The notes under the pieces were generated by a model that did not search any database, had not been told where the DNA came from, and saw only the letters and a list, made by a program, of their open reading frames with translations. A stretch of 64,000 nt of DNA from Magicicada septendecula (Eukaryota > Arthropoda > Insecta > Hemiptera > Cicadidae), in NCBI GenBank assembly GCA_034769895.1, contig CM068373.1, forward strand, positions 283,183,879 through 283,247,878, given 5' to 3'. Both the position numbers and the translations under genes were made by a program. Of the stretch, positions 22,286-33,229 are shown one piece after another; within the stretch, counting starts at the first letter, position 1; the number at the start of each line of letters is the position of its first letter.

Positions 22286-24432
22286 CAGTCACTGAAAGAG
22301 AAAAATTCAAATTAAGTGGCTTCTACCAGATTTTTTGCATAAGGCTAGATAAACGGGTGAGATACAATTAAAAAAAAAAAAGTTTACAAAAATTCAGTCG
22401 CGGGTTTTCGAAAAAAGGGTGGGGGAAGGTACAAAAAATTCATTTTTCGTGATTATCTTACAAAATAACAAATTTACGAAAAAAAGATAAATTACACAAA
22501 TCAAAGAGCATTAAATTCTCTACAATAAACCTATTTATCATTTTTTGTCAGGCCAATATTTTGTGAGAAAAATGGAATCGAAGTATTAGAAAAAAATTGA
22601 TTGTCGGAGTCCGCCCGGATGAGCGGGAAGGCTAATTTTTTTTTGTCATTGCAACATACAAATTTTAATAAAATCCGTTATAATAGTCGTAGAGACAAAA
22701 ATCAAAAAGCATTTTAAAGCTAAGTGTTTGCAATTTTACATAAAATGAAAATAAAATAATTAAATTATTAATAAATACTTAAAATAAAGTAATAATAATT
22801 TTTTTGTCTTTTATTTTTTCAACTAATGCACAAACATATTAATAATTTATTACAAATGTATTTACATTAAAAAAATAACTTCACACTATAAACCTTACAT
22901 ATATATAGGTTTTTGAAAAAAATAATAAAAATTAGTATTGATTTATTGGCATAAAATGAGCGAGTTTTAAAATTTATCATTTTTTTGAGTTCGTAAGTAT
23001 ACATTATTTCTTAAATTAAAATTTCTACAGAAATTTTCAAAATAAATATTTTCTAACAAAATTATGAACACGTATTGGTCGAAGTGTCTTCTATAAGACT
23101 GCGGTGTAAAGAATTGTTAAAATTTAGTTAAATTTAATAAATGTAACTTTTATTAATAAATGTAGAAATATGTCCATTGTGCGTCTTAATATTAATAGTT
23201 AAAAACTAAAAAAAAATATTAATATGTAACTATTGTACGTAAAACTACAATATTTGAGGTTTCCATTCTACATAGTGAGAATTTATATCCGTGCATGGGC
23301 ATAAAAAGAACAGAACCTGAAAGTTGAAGAATTTTAGGGAGAGCGAGGACAGCTGGTACATGCGCCATACAGATATTGAATTAACGCAGTTCGATATTGA
23401 ATGTTCCGTGAGTTCGATACTATTTTTTATATTGTACTTTGCTGGAAGTTCAATTTTATGTTTTAAGATTTGTGTTAGTAATTTTGATATTTTATAATTT
23501 GGTGCGGTTCTAGCGTTTATTAAAGGTCTGATAGGTTTATTGATTTTGTGTAATTTTATTAAAGAATTTAATTTTGGTGCACAAATTTTTCAAATATTGT
23601 GTATGATGAGGGAGAAATAGAAATAGAAGACTTGACTTCTGAATCTTTTCAAGAAATTGGAGAAGAAACGATTTTTAAATATATTTATCATTATAAAAAT
23701 AATTGTTATAATTAAATGTTATAAATAAATAAATGTACTAAAAAGTTAATTTTTTCCTTGATAATTCTGAAAAATTCCGAAAAATTGAAGAAAAAACGAT
23801 ATTTTAATAATTTTGTAAATCATAATAAGTTATAAGTAAATAATTTATAATTTGTATAAATAAGAAATGTGTTTTAAATTTTATTTTATTGTCAGAATCT
23901 TCAATGATTGGAAGAAAAACTATTTTTGAATATATTTATAAAGCGCATTTTTTAATAATATTTTTATTATAATGCGTAATAAATAAGTAAAACTTATACA
24001 TAATAATATATACATAAATGAATAATAATGAGTTTTTAAACTTATATTCCTGAAAAAATTGCGTGTCTATTAAATAAACATGTATTTTATGTGAAAATCC
24101 ACCTTGTGAAAAATTTGGCCAACTTTTGAATTAATTTTTCTACAAAAAGTATCGCCCTGACAAAAAAAATGTTAATACCCTTTTTTATGCAGAATGTTAT
24201 GCTCTGTCTTTTTGGTATTTTGTATGTTTCTCATAAATTTATTACTTTGTAAGATAATCACGAAAAATGAATTTTTTGTACCTTCCCACTCCCTTTTTTC
24301 GAAAACCCGGGACTGAATTTTTGTAAACTTTTTTTTTTAATTCTTTCTTACCTTTTTATCTAACCCTATGCAAAAAATCTAGTAGAAGCCACTTAATTTG
24401 CAATTTCTATTTTTTTTCGGCTTCAGTGACTG
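22286..24432. mobile_element. Long-TIR element flanked by TA, no transposase seen
   Basis: The left end CAGTCACTGAA is mirrored at the right (ending at 24432), and TA flanks both sides. The inverted arms are about 250-290 bp with scattered differences. Both contain AAGTTTACAAAAATTCAGTC, GGGTTTTCGAAAAAAGGG and GTACAAAAAATTCATTTTTC. A TA flank and CAGT start fit the Tc1/mariner superfamily. The 1.6-kb middle is AT-rich; only a short peptide-like run (YDEGEIEIEDLTSESF, about 23600) stands out, and no DDE motif is seen. It could be a non-autonomous or fully decayed copy. Confidence 0.72.
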
Positions 24433-24683
24433 TACTAGGGAATTATCTCTTCCCTGTGTGTTTGTCAATGACCTTTTTGTTATTTACGAATAGGTGTTTC
24501 CTATAGCCAAGGATAGTTATTAAGTCGACGATTTCAATTTTTTTAGAATAGCATGTTAGTGTAACGTAGAAAAATAAAGACTTAAGAATATCACTTAACT
24601 AAAGAATAATCATTATTCAAATTAAGTTCTGAGCTGTAAGCCTGTAGTCTACTAACTATCATTACCTGCTGACAGATGTTATC

Positions 24684-24726
24684 ATCAGACGTTTCGGGCT
24701 CACCGCTGGAGGTCATCTTCAGTGAA
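24684..24726 (-). ncRNA. Hammerhead-like motif
   Basis: TTCA, CTGAAGA, T, imperfect hairpin, GAAACGTC, TGAT. The core is complete, but stem II has mismatches. Confidence 0.42.
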
Positions 24727-24811
24727 CGGTTTTTGAAACGACTGACAATTCTTTTGTGTGTACAGTGAATTGTGACAATTATGAAAAGATTTTCAGTCGT
24801 TTCAAAAACCG

Positions 24812-24854
24812 TTCACTGAAGATGGCCTGCAGAGGTAAGGCCGAAACATCTGAT
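24812..24854 (+). ncRNA. Hammerhead-like motif
   Basis: TTCA, CTGAAGA, T, GGCC to GGCC hairpin, GAAACATC, TGAT. It is the inverted partner of the motif at 24684-24726; ACGT of stem III has become ACAT. Confidence 0.42.
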
Positions 24855-25380
24855 GATAACATGTTTCAGCAGGTTAATTATACCAGACCACGGCCTTACA
24901 GCCCGGAACTTAATTTGAATAATTATAACTCCTGCCGTAAAAGCCTAAGAAATAGGTAAAGAATAATATGTTTATTAAAACTGATAACTGTAGTCACATC
25001 CAAATTTAGCCTAGTATTTGGAATTTTACAGCTTATAATCGTCTTCTAGTCAGCGATTGAAATAAAATATTCGCATCACTGTCGACAACTTTTTTATTAG
25101 CTATATCACACACAAAAATTCGCAACTAAAGAACAATGTCACAGAAAACGCAATTTCGATTCACAACTGTGATACCAATTATTAACAGAACCGATATTTA
25201 CACAAACAAAAAGACAACACACAAATATATTATTAATCCATAAACGTGATATCAAACTGACTCTACAATATAATCCACTGGACTCAGAATCGAGAGTGAC
25301 TAAAACTGTCAACCACTGTTTACGTAGACAGCTGACGTCATTCAAACCTTGGCTGTAAGGTCGCGGTCCAAAGTTGTTTG

Positions 25381-25425
25381 GTGCAAACGTTTCGGCCGTG
25401 CCTTCGACAGGCATGTTCAGTGCAC
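25381..25425 (-). ncRNA. Hammerhead-like motif with 5-bp stem I
   Basis: GTGCA, CTGAACA, T, hairpin, GAAACGTT, TGCAC. Stem I pairs perfectly over 5 bp, although the core G8 has become C. Confidence 0.42.
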
Positions 25426-25608
25426 AAGGCTGCAAAACATTACAATTTTTACTGCTTCACCACAACTGGCGTCCAAAGAGCACTCAATTAGAGAGACTCA
25501 CGTCGTCGATTCATTTTAATAGATGCATCTTTCTAAATCTGGACATTAATTAATTAAGTAGACATTAATTCCATTAGGCCTAACCAATAAGAATTTTCCT
25601 TTCTTCAG

Positions 25609-25661
25609 ATTGGCTGGTGGTGTCGGACAACAACTTCGTGCGGACACCAAACGTTTATAAA
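25609..25661 (+). promoter_or_regulatory. CCAAT and TATA pair upstream of a hammerhead-like motif
   Basis: ATTGG (25609-25613), a 40-bp gap, then TTTATAAAT from 25654. The motif at 25748-25791 lies about 90 bp downstream. This is the plus-strand representative of the arrangement seen at 2.2, 46.4, 55.0 and 57.1 kb. Confidence 0.55.
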
Positions 25662-25747
25662 TATGGGTGTTCTACTCACAGCCACTAGCCTTAACCAAAG
25701 TTCAGTGGTCACTGACTGCGTAACCTTTGTCAGTGTGTTTCAGTCTT

Positions 25748-25791
25748 CTGCGCTGAAGACGGCCGTCGAAGGTACGCCCGAAACTTTTGGC
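25748..25791 (+). ncRNA. Hammerhead-like motif downstream of a TATA box
   Basis: CTGAAGA (25753-25759), GGCCGTCG hairpin, then GAAACTTTTGG. Stem III is degenerate. It is the inverted counterpart of the motif at 25381-25425. Confidence 0.4.
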
Positions 25792-26475
25792 CTTGCCCTT
25801 TCAGCCCAGCAAGCCGAAGTCCTTATAACAAAAGCTGTAGTGTTCAATAGCCGAGTACGGTTGTTTTGAGAGTGACTGGGTAAGACAAAGCATGTCTACT
25901 CGTAGTCTCGTACACATTGCTCTGCTCTCGATGACACGAGAACTGTATAGTAGCGGTTACGCTCGTAGATCACGTTAAATTTTAAGAATGCTAGGAAATT
26001 GCGCCACTCTCTGTAGAGAACAGAGCTATCGTGAACTACAATACGTGCATTGGCAGAGGAGAGCAATTTCAATACACAGACTTCCGGACATAATAAAAAT
26101 GTGTTTTATTATTAGCCGACCATATAAATAAAAATGTACTAGGCCAAAATGTGTTATGCAACATGAAATATTTATTCCACAAACTGATTATACTTTTCTG
26201 CACATCGAAACTTAACAAGTAACAAATCATGTGCAAGATAAAATAATGTGTGTTTCTGTGTTGTGAAAAATGTGTGCTTGTTCAAATTAATGATGTGCTG
26301 CTGACTAGTGTGAAGTCAGGTCGCGGGCGCAGTGAAATATTTTGGCTGGCCACTTGTCTGTAGCTGGGTCTATTATAAACACAATCAAAAAACATACTAT
26401 ACCAATAAAAAAAAATTATTCTCTGTACGGTCAGACTAAATACTACCAAGCAACTTGGCCTATTCTAGACGGTCA
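25792..26475. other. No gene seen
   Basis: Includes a short segment near 25855 (AGCCGAGTACG) shared with about 60650. Otherwise unrecognised. Confidence 0.4.
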
Positions 26476-27135
26476 CGTGATCCACTCTCTGATACATGAA
26501 ACTTATTTTTCTTCTATCTTATTTTTCTTCTTCTTCCTCGTGGTCTCACTATCTGATATAATATTTGACTTTTAGCTAGTTTGAGTTTCTTACTCAGTCA
26601 GTTTTTTCACCCCCTTAACGATTCCCTGTAATTTTCTTTAGTTGAACTAAGACTATTTATTTTTATGTTCTGTAGCCACTGTTATTGTTTTTTGTATTAC
26701 GGTAAACCCTGAACAAACTGAACAAACGTGTACAGCACAAAAAACACTAGCCAGTCACGTGACTCACTATCTGATACACAAAGCTTATTTCTTCTTCCTC
26801 TTCTTCCTTTTCTTCTTTGTCTTCTTCTTCTTCTTCTTCTTCTTCTTCTTCTTCTTCTTCTTCTTCTTCTTCTTCTTCTTCTTCTTCTTCATCATCATCA
26901 TCATCATCATCATCTTCTTTTTCTTCTTCTTCTTCTTCTTCTTCTTCCTCGTGGTCTCACCATCCAATGTCATATATGACGTTTAGCAAGTTCAATTTTC
27001 TTAGCCACTTCTTCCACTCGCTCAACGATTCCCTGTAATTTTCCTTAAATAAAACAATTCTTTTTAGGTCCTGTAGCCTACCGTACCGTATTATGGTAAA
27101 TTTTGAACAAATGAACAAACGTGTACAGCACAAAA
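26476..27135. repeat. Direct duplication containing (CTT)n and (ATC)n microsatellites
   Basis: Two copies of a roughly 0.25-kb unit (about 26530-26745 and 26945-27135) share CCTCGTGGTCTCAC, AACGATTCCCTGTAATTTTC and GAACAAACGTGTACAGCAC. Each is bordered on the left by CTT repeats, the second by about 130 bp of CTT with a block of eight ATC units near 26890. Read on the minus strand each unit ends in (GAA)n, as a retroposon tail would. Long open frames here are microsatellite artefacts. Confidence 0.75.
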
Positions 27136-27469
27136 GACGATAAAACTTTACGTTTTATATATAACTTACAAAATAAGAATATTTGCAATTTCTTAAACTA
27201 TTTTTAACTGGATTCTACACGTCTTATCGACTTCAACTATAACTCACGACATGTGCGAAAGACTAGTAGCTTTGAAATCTATTTACTGTGACGAAATGAT
27301 GGAATCAATTCACAAATCTACAGAAATAATTTGCAACTAATCTCAATCCTACTATTTCATTAAATGTAAAAAATTGATAAATGCCATGATTTTATTCATT
27401 ATCTTATCCCACAGAACAAATTATCTTCTTTATATTATTATTATTATTTTTTTTTTTTTTGTTATTCCG

Positions 27470-27975
27470 GCTGTACAATGTTTACACATTTTTCGGAACC
27501 AAAAAATAGAGAAGTGATTGAATTCTCATCTTCCACTGCTGCTTGTCCATCCAAAGATCTTCAATTTCTCGTTCACTCAATATAATCTGAATTTCTTCTA
27601 TCAAGATGATCGGTGGATTTCCTCTTTTCCTTCTTCTTGGTGGGGGCCATTCCATAAGTCTCCTTGGCAATCTTTCCTGTGTCATTCTTTTCGTGTCTCC
27701 ATACCATTGTTATTTTTTTTTGTTTGGATAAAATCAACAATTGCATTTTTTACATTAACCCTGTCCTTAATTACTTTATTTCTAATTTTTTCACGTCTGA
27801 ATACTCTTCCTGAACGTCTCAAAAAGTCCATCTCGCTGTCATTATTTTGTTCTTGTGTATTTATTAGTACTCCAAACTTCTGACCCGTAAGCCATGATAC
27901 TTCTAACAACGGTTTTAAATATTTTGGTTTTAGTTTCTGCTGCAATTTACTTATCCCACAGGATTCCATTTAATG
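27470..27975 (-). pseudogene. LINE ORF2 C-terminus and 3' end
   Basis: The minus strand encodes MDFLRRSGRVFRREKIRNKV, VNVKNAIVDFIQTKK, then in the next frame MTQERLPRRLMEWPPPRRRK and LWMDKQQWKMRI, ending LVPKNV stop. It is followed by the 3' end TGTACAGCCGGAATAAC and an A-rich tail. A sister copy lies at 47265-47760. Only the 3' 0.5 kb is present. Confidence 0.85.
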
Positions 27976-28646
27976 TAGATATAGCCAATCTTTCCCAAAT
28001 TAATTCTGTATGTATTTCTTTATCTTCTTTATATATTTAAGATTAATATAACTAAACATAAGGTATTGATTTCACATTTATTTAAGTTATCTTTATTTTG
28101 CGGAGAGTTTGGAGTTAATACTGTACAAGCGTCTGTAACTTATTTTACAGCAAAATCCACACTAAAAATAAACAAAGTTTCTACGAGACATTGTGAAGCT
28201 AACAGAAATGTATCATCATAATTACACGCGACACATCACAGTTTGTTTCGTAACTGAAAAATGCGGGCCGTATATTATATTACGCTTCCATTTGAGAACG
28301 AAAACTCATAATTTAGTGTTTTATATACAAAGACAGCTGACAAGATAAATATGTTTTTCAGAAAATGCGTCAAACAAAATATTTGTTTGGTTCCGAGAGC
28401 ACAGCAACAGCCATAAATCTAAAATATTTTTACCTCTGTTATGATAAGACACGCGTTGTGCGCAGGGGCTTGCTTCAATATCTGTTACTACAGTTTGTGT
28501 CTAAGCCAACGTTTGTTATTCAGCGATCCCGGAAATAAGCCTGGAGTTTACAACAAACGGTATTACGTATGTTGTGTATTACTTCACCTGGTCATGTGTG
28601 CGAACTTGCGCGCAAAGGTTTTTAACAATAAATATGTAATATATAC
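27976..28646. other. No gene seen
   Basis: An 88-codon open frame (28441-28707) runs into the LTR and has no family features. I do not consider it a gene. Confidence 0.45.
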
Positions 28647-29158
28647 TGTTACAACGGTCTCACTGATCGTCGTATGTTACAGTAGCAAACAAAATACAAG
28701 ACAATAGTGAAACCACTAATCATCAGCTTTAGTTAATCGCAAATACAGTTTATAATCAACTTGTACAATAATCCGAGCAAAATTTGTCTACACTCAATAA
28801 TAATGTCAACTAATATAATCGTGCACAATTACAAAACACATAAAACTTCGCCACAATACTTTGAACCTCACTGTAATAAATCCCAACTTAAACTGGCTTC
28901 TAAACAGAAGCTGTCGTTGTTTAAATAGATAGCACGATTCAAATAGAATAGTGTTCCAGAATAATCCATAATACACGTCAACGCTACTCGAAAACACTAG
29001 AGCGTAATTGACTGCGCTCTTGAACACAGTGCGCCGACCGGTATGGTCTGGCCTCGTTTGTTGACGAATGTTAAGTGTCACGTGCGCACACACATATTAC
29101 AGATGAGCTCTGCTGGGATAGCCGAGAAACATGTAGAACGTTCTGTAATTGCGTAACA
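28647..29158 (-). repeat. Solo LTR, family I, with 4-bp target duplication
   Basis: 512 bp from TGTTACAACGGTC to GCGTAACA. It is flanked by ATAC at 28643-28646 and 29159-29162. Internal similarity to the other family I LTRs is clear (ATAATAATGTCAACTAATA and GCGCGCACTGTG-type segments). Confidence 0.88.
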
Positions 29159-29162
29159 ATAC

Positions 29163-29253
29163 TTCCCAGACGTTTCGACGTGGTGTTCGTCTTCCTCACT
29201 GAGATTTGAAATCCCACTGAGGAAGACGAACGCCACGTCGAAACGTCTGGGAA
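29163..29253. repeat. Near-perfect palindrome of two hammerhead-like motifs
   Basis: The two halves are reverse complements over about 45 bp each with a one-base centre. Each contains the core, hairpin and GAAACGTC. The palindrome begins 4 bp after the LTR end, right after its target duplication. Confidence 0.9.
29212..29252 (+). ncRNA. Hammerhead-like motif, most complete core
   Basis: TCCCA, CTGAGGA, A, GACG to CGTC hairpin, GAAACGTC, TGGGA. Stem I is 5 bp, the core CTGANGA and GAAA are intact, and stem III would be ACGT, palindromic and thus suited to pairing between two molecules. The one extra base after the core is unusual. The minus-strand half has GTGAGGA, a core change. Confidence 0.5.
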
Positions 29254-29259
29254 ACAAAC

Positions 29260-29848
29260 CAAAAAGTAAGTGTTCACAGTGAAAGTTTAATATATATATA
29301 TAATATTTTAAAAAAGTGAATGAAGAGGATGTACCAACAAGATAATTATAAACAATACTTCGTTTACGAAACTGAGGGTGTACCATTTGTATTGTGTTAG
29401 TGTTTTTATCGCTTTCCTATCCGATGTTTTATTGTAAAAACTATATTGTTTAGGTACTACTTAGTACTTTTCTGATATGCATATATAATTGATAAAATAA
29501 TTGGCCATGAGATTGAGATCACTTGGTTACGTAATGGTTTGCTCGCGCAGTCCGAGCCGCAGAATTACTCAACCCTCTAGATCAGTCATAGGTAACCTTT
29601 GAATTTAAGGAGGCGCATATATAACTGAGGACCAGTTCGAAGAGCGCACCCCTTTCTACCCCATCAGTGGAAAACAAAAAGGTGCGGAGTTCAATAGCCG
29701 GACGTTACAAACATTAACTGTCGCTTAATAATATCCTTGCGCTTATATGTAGCGACGTAAAACACACAATCAAAAAAAAGCTTTGCAGTATTTTTTATAT
29801 AAATTTGTGAAAATTTTTCACATTAGGAGTAGATTATCAACAATCTCA
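29260..29848. other. No gene seen
   Basis: AT-rich and unrecognised. Confidence 0.4.
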
Positions 29849-29887
29849 AGCAGATGATCACTGTTGCACACCACTATATAAAAATTA

Positions 29888-29931
29888 TCCCGATTAACGC
29901 TTTCAAGCTTCCCCTCATCGTCAGATCGGAA
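29888..29931 (-). ncRNA. Hammerhead-like motif, second class, intact core
   Basis: TTCCGAT, CTGACGA, T, GAG to CTT hairpin, GAAA, GCGTTA, ATCGGGA. Stem I can form 7 pairs including one G-U. All core bases expected for a hammerhead are present. Confidence 0.5.
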
Positions 29932-30089
29932 TTGACACAAACAACGTGGAAACAAACCCTTCACCTCCATCTCACCCCATCCTGCTCACACACAACAAGC
30001 TATAATTCAAATGTCCCTTCCCCACCCCATGAGCCCTGTCCTCCATCTGAACAGTTACATATTTTTCTAGCAAATTCCTTGCGTTTCAG

Positions 30090-30092
<3 letters not shown>

Positions 30093-30172
<80 letters not shown>
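30093..30172. repeat. (GT)n microsatellite
   Basis: About 40 GT units at the centre of the inverted-repeat element. Confidence 0.97.
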
Positions 30173-30173
<1 letters not shown>

Positions 30174-30673
30174 ATTTCTTTTAAACCTACCCGCCTTCCT
30201 CTCCACACACGTGGGTCAGTCACACACCCTTATTTTAAAACATCCAGTTAGTACTATGCAATTTAATTCTTAATCTTATCTATCTGTCCTCTATCATTTA
30301 CTTCTTAATTATGTTATAAAATATTTCTTCATTATCAAATTTAATTTTAGTATTAATTAAATTGTCTAACCCTTTTTCTCTTTCTTTCAATATTTCTAAG
30401 TCCTCCTTAAGCTTCCTTCCAACTGTGTTATTTACTACTTTTACAATTTCGTAGTCTTCCAAAGGGTTAACAAACAAACTTATGGTTGTCTTCTATGACA
30501 CAAGGAAACACAAGGAAAAACACAAGGAGTTTGCTGTAAAAATATGTAACTGTCCAGATGGAGGGACAGGGCTCAGGGGGTGGGGAAGGGACATTTGGAT
30601 TATAGCTTGTTGTGTGTGAGCAGTGTGGGATGAGATGGAGGTGAAGGGTTTGTTTCCACGGTGTTTGTCTCAA

Positions 30674-30718
30674 TTCCGATCTGACGATGAGCTGTCAGCT
30701 TCAAAGCGCTAATCGGGA
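30674..30718 (+). ncRNA. Hammerhead-like motif, second class
   Basis: TTCCGAT, CTGACGA, T, GAGCT to AGCTT hairpin, CAAAGCGCTA, ATCGGGA. Stem III AGCGCT is a perfect palindrome. The G of GAAA has become C. Confidence 0.45.
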
Positions 30719-31044
30719 TAATTTTTATATAGTGGTGTGCAACAGTGATCATTCTGCTTGTGATTTCAACCACTAACACAACTTTCTTCATTAAACATCA
30801 ACAATCTCTCATCAGTGACAGCAGTTACGAATACACGGATTCTGATCCTGACTTTGCAGTCAGTGTATCTTACATTTTACATTTTTAAATATAGAAGGTA
30901 CGAGGAAAATAAGTATATAATGTATTTTAAGATAACATTAAATTTACAATTTTTATCCACTTTTAAAAACAAGTTGTTTTGCAAAAAATAGCCATTTTAC
31001 GGTATGGAACTGTTCCTAAGTTGACCCCATTCAAAGTACTAAAG

Positions 31045-31905
31045 GTTGCACACGTAGGGATAGACTCCTACAATGAAGACGGTCGTAAAAAGAGTTGAAC
31101 ATTTATGATATCTAGGAAGATTGTATTTCAGAGAACGAAGAGAGATAGATTCCTTATCTGAATAGGATCCCAGATGGCAGGTTAGCTAAGGACGTTTGTC
31201 AATACAAACCTGTTGGAGAGCAAACTATATGAAGACCTGTTGGATACTGTTACGTAATACGGAATACTTTCGTATATTCGATAGTGTCGTTCTACAAGCT
31301 TTCCAACTAGCCCAGTCGCTGCGTGTTCCTGTCAAGGCCGGGCTGAAGTATCCTGTAGATTTTTTGAGTGCTTGTTGAGGACGCATAGTATGGAACTCTG
31401 CAGACTATAAATGGCACACACCTGCCGCTTAGTTTCAGTTTACTTCGGAAGATTACTCAATGCGTTTCAAGTGGCTATTAGTGAAAAGTGATTATTGTGC
31501 GGGACTGCGATTAGTTGTCATTACTACTGCGTGTGGACAAAATTAATTTAAATTATTGTTCGAGTATAATCTTGTTGAATAACTCGTTGATTACAAATTA
31601 TTAATTGTGATAATTAAAGCTGTTATTAGTTGCTTCATTGATGTCTTTGTTTTCCACTGTACCATACGAAGATCAGGGATACGGTCGTAACAGGTTCTTT
31701 GGAACCGGAACAGGTGATTCGCTTAGTCCCTGACAGAAAAAGAAGACTCCCAAGCAATTAGTGAACTATAAGCAGGGAGAACGGGAAAATATCCGACGTC
31801 TGAACAAGCATTGGAGTGACCAGTTCTAGATTCTGTCTACTTGGAATTGGAATAGATCAACACCTTGGGCCAATCCGTGGAGCTGATGATCATGATGACT
31901 TATAA
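31045..31905 (+). pseudogene. LINE ORF2 tail interrupted by an LTR
   Basis: Before the LTR the frames read NEDGRKK, then LAKDVCQYKPVGEQT. After it they read SLEPEQVIRLVPDRKRRLP, then REKIRRLNKHWSDQF stop, and a second LEPEQ-like stretch follows. These are the ends of a LINE ORF2 with WSDQF as the terminal block. A 445-bp family I LTR (31248-31692) splits it. ATGATCATGATGAC at about 31886 may be its (GAT)n tail. Confidence 0.72.
31248..31692 (+). repeat. Solo LTR, family I
   Basis: 445 bp from TGTTACGTAATACG to GGTCGTAACA, with a TATAAATGG box near 31407. The left flank is ATAC; the right flank does not repeat it. Confidence 0.82.
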
Positions 31906-32599
31906 ATTATGCACAGTAAGAATCTTAGTAGAAAGGTTTAGTAGAACTATGTTTTTGTTTAATATCTTTATTCCCATTATTAAAGTTTGCAATGTTTATT
32001 ACATTCACATTACTAAGAATTAACTGCTTACCACATACTGTGAGCAGTGACAAGTTAGAGTTTATTAATGTCCTTTTTATATATTTCACACAACAAAAAA
32101 CAATCTTTTTTCGGTCTTATTAGCATTTTTCATGAGTCCAACAATTTTGTCACCTATTTATTAGACTCTGCAACTTTGCAAGTCGTCACTGCAACTTTAT
32201 ATAGACTGCACTAAATACTAACATATACTAAAAAGAAATCCATAATATTTCAAACATACCCACAACTGAAATAATCCATGTTAACTTTAATTCAAAAAAA
32301 TGGCTATAACTAAGGTATACTATTAACACTTAGCATTAATAATATAAAATAGTTAACCTAATATTTGGCAGTCATGACAATTTGGAACATAAATTCAACA
32401 CTTTCACAATCAACTAAATCTGATATACTCTTTGGAAATACAACGAAAGTATTATAATAATTGTTAACCACTTTTAGTGATAAGTAAATCATGATTACTT
32501 TTACAGCACAACTAAATCTAGCTATACTCTTTACAAATAAAATACAAATACAAATTAAATTTCTTCCGTTAATGATAGCAACTTGTGAGATTAAAATTA
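31906..32599. other. No gene seen
   Basis: AT-rich and unrecognised. Confidence 0.45.
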
Positions 32600-32862
32600 T
32601 TTTTAACGATGTGCAGGATGATAAAGTTTTTCAACTGACCATCTATTTATTAGCCAAGATTTCAAATGTTTGAAAGAAAAGATGTTTTTTGTTTTATTTT
32701 TTATGTCGGTAGGTAAACGATTACAAAATCTATGGTACAAAACATGAATGAACTTGGTATATATTTCCTGTCTAGCTAAAGGTATCAAAAGAGTTTCATT
32801 TTCACACGTTAGTTGTCGAACGTTCATTTTCCCATAATCACCACTTCTACTTATAAACACTG
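32600..32862 (-). pseudogene. LINE ORF2 extreme C-terminus, CR1- or RTE-like
   Basis: The minus-strand frame reads NVRQLTCENETLLIPLARQE, then HVLYHRFCNRLPTDIKNKTK and FSFKHLKSWLI. The order N..LLIPxAR, xRFxNxLPxDIK, FKxxLKxWL is the ordinary end of CR1, RTE and related LINE ORF2 proteins. Only about 85 codons remain. Confidence 0.72.
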
Positions 32863-33074
32863 TTTAAAGTATGGAGGCACATTGATTAAAAATTAATAAT
32901 TTGATTATTCTGGAAATGACTACTTTATACGATTGAACATATGTGAGGTACTTTTTCACTTCCATGTTCCGTAAGGAAATTGAAGTAATGTGATCGCGAA
33001 AAAATCGCGTTCGATATAAGGATTGATTCTGATTGTATTATCTTCAAAACATAAAGAAAAGTCATTTTCCGAAG

Positions 33075-33118
33075 ATGTGTCTGTGTGTCTGTTTGTGTGT
33101 CTGTCTGTGTCTGCGTGT
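33075..33118. repeat. (TGTC)n-rich simple repeat
   Basis: Imperfect TGTCTGTG units. Open frames rich in TQTQT on the minus strand are artefacts of it. Confidence 0.8.
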
Positions 33119-33229
33119 ATAATTTTTCTTTGACGAACGATAATTGCCGCAAATTCGAACGGAACCAAATGATGTTTTGTATATGTGTCCAAGCTGTAGA
33201 GTAATCAAGGCTTATTGATTTTGATGAAG

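Larger units (their letters stand above)
24612..24955. mobile_element. Fold-back element carrying two opposed hammerhead-like motifs
   Basis: The inverted arms begin ATTATTCAAATTAAGTTC and contain a GGCCGTGGTCT-like block. The centre has TTTCAAAAACCGTTCACTGA and its inverse. A motif lies on each strand at 24684-24726 and 24812-24854. No ORF. Confidence 0.72.
29849..30757. mobile_element. Large inverted-repeat element, PLE-like terminal repeats
   Basis: The left arm (29849-30085) and right arm (30518-30757) are reverse complements with modest divergence. The centre holds (GT)n at 30093-30172. Each arm contains a hammerhead-like motif with CTGACGA and a 7-bp stem I. No coding sequence remains. 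Confidence 0.75.

Noticed and set aside
26728-27038. Poly-Leu, poly-Phe, poly-Ser and poly-Lys open frames
   Set aside because: Artefacts of CTT and ATC trinucleotide repeats.
28441-28707. 88-codon frame as a small host gene
   Set aside because: It crosses into the solo LTR, has no start context or homology I recognise, and no neighbouring exons.
29854-30273. 139-codon open frame as a possible gene
   Set aside because: It spans an inverted-repeat arm and the (GT)n core, and has no conserved domain.
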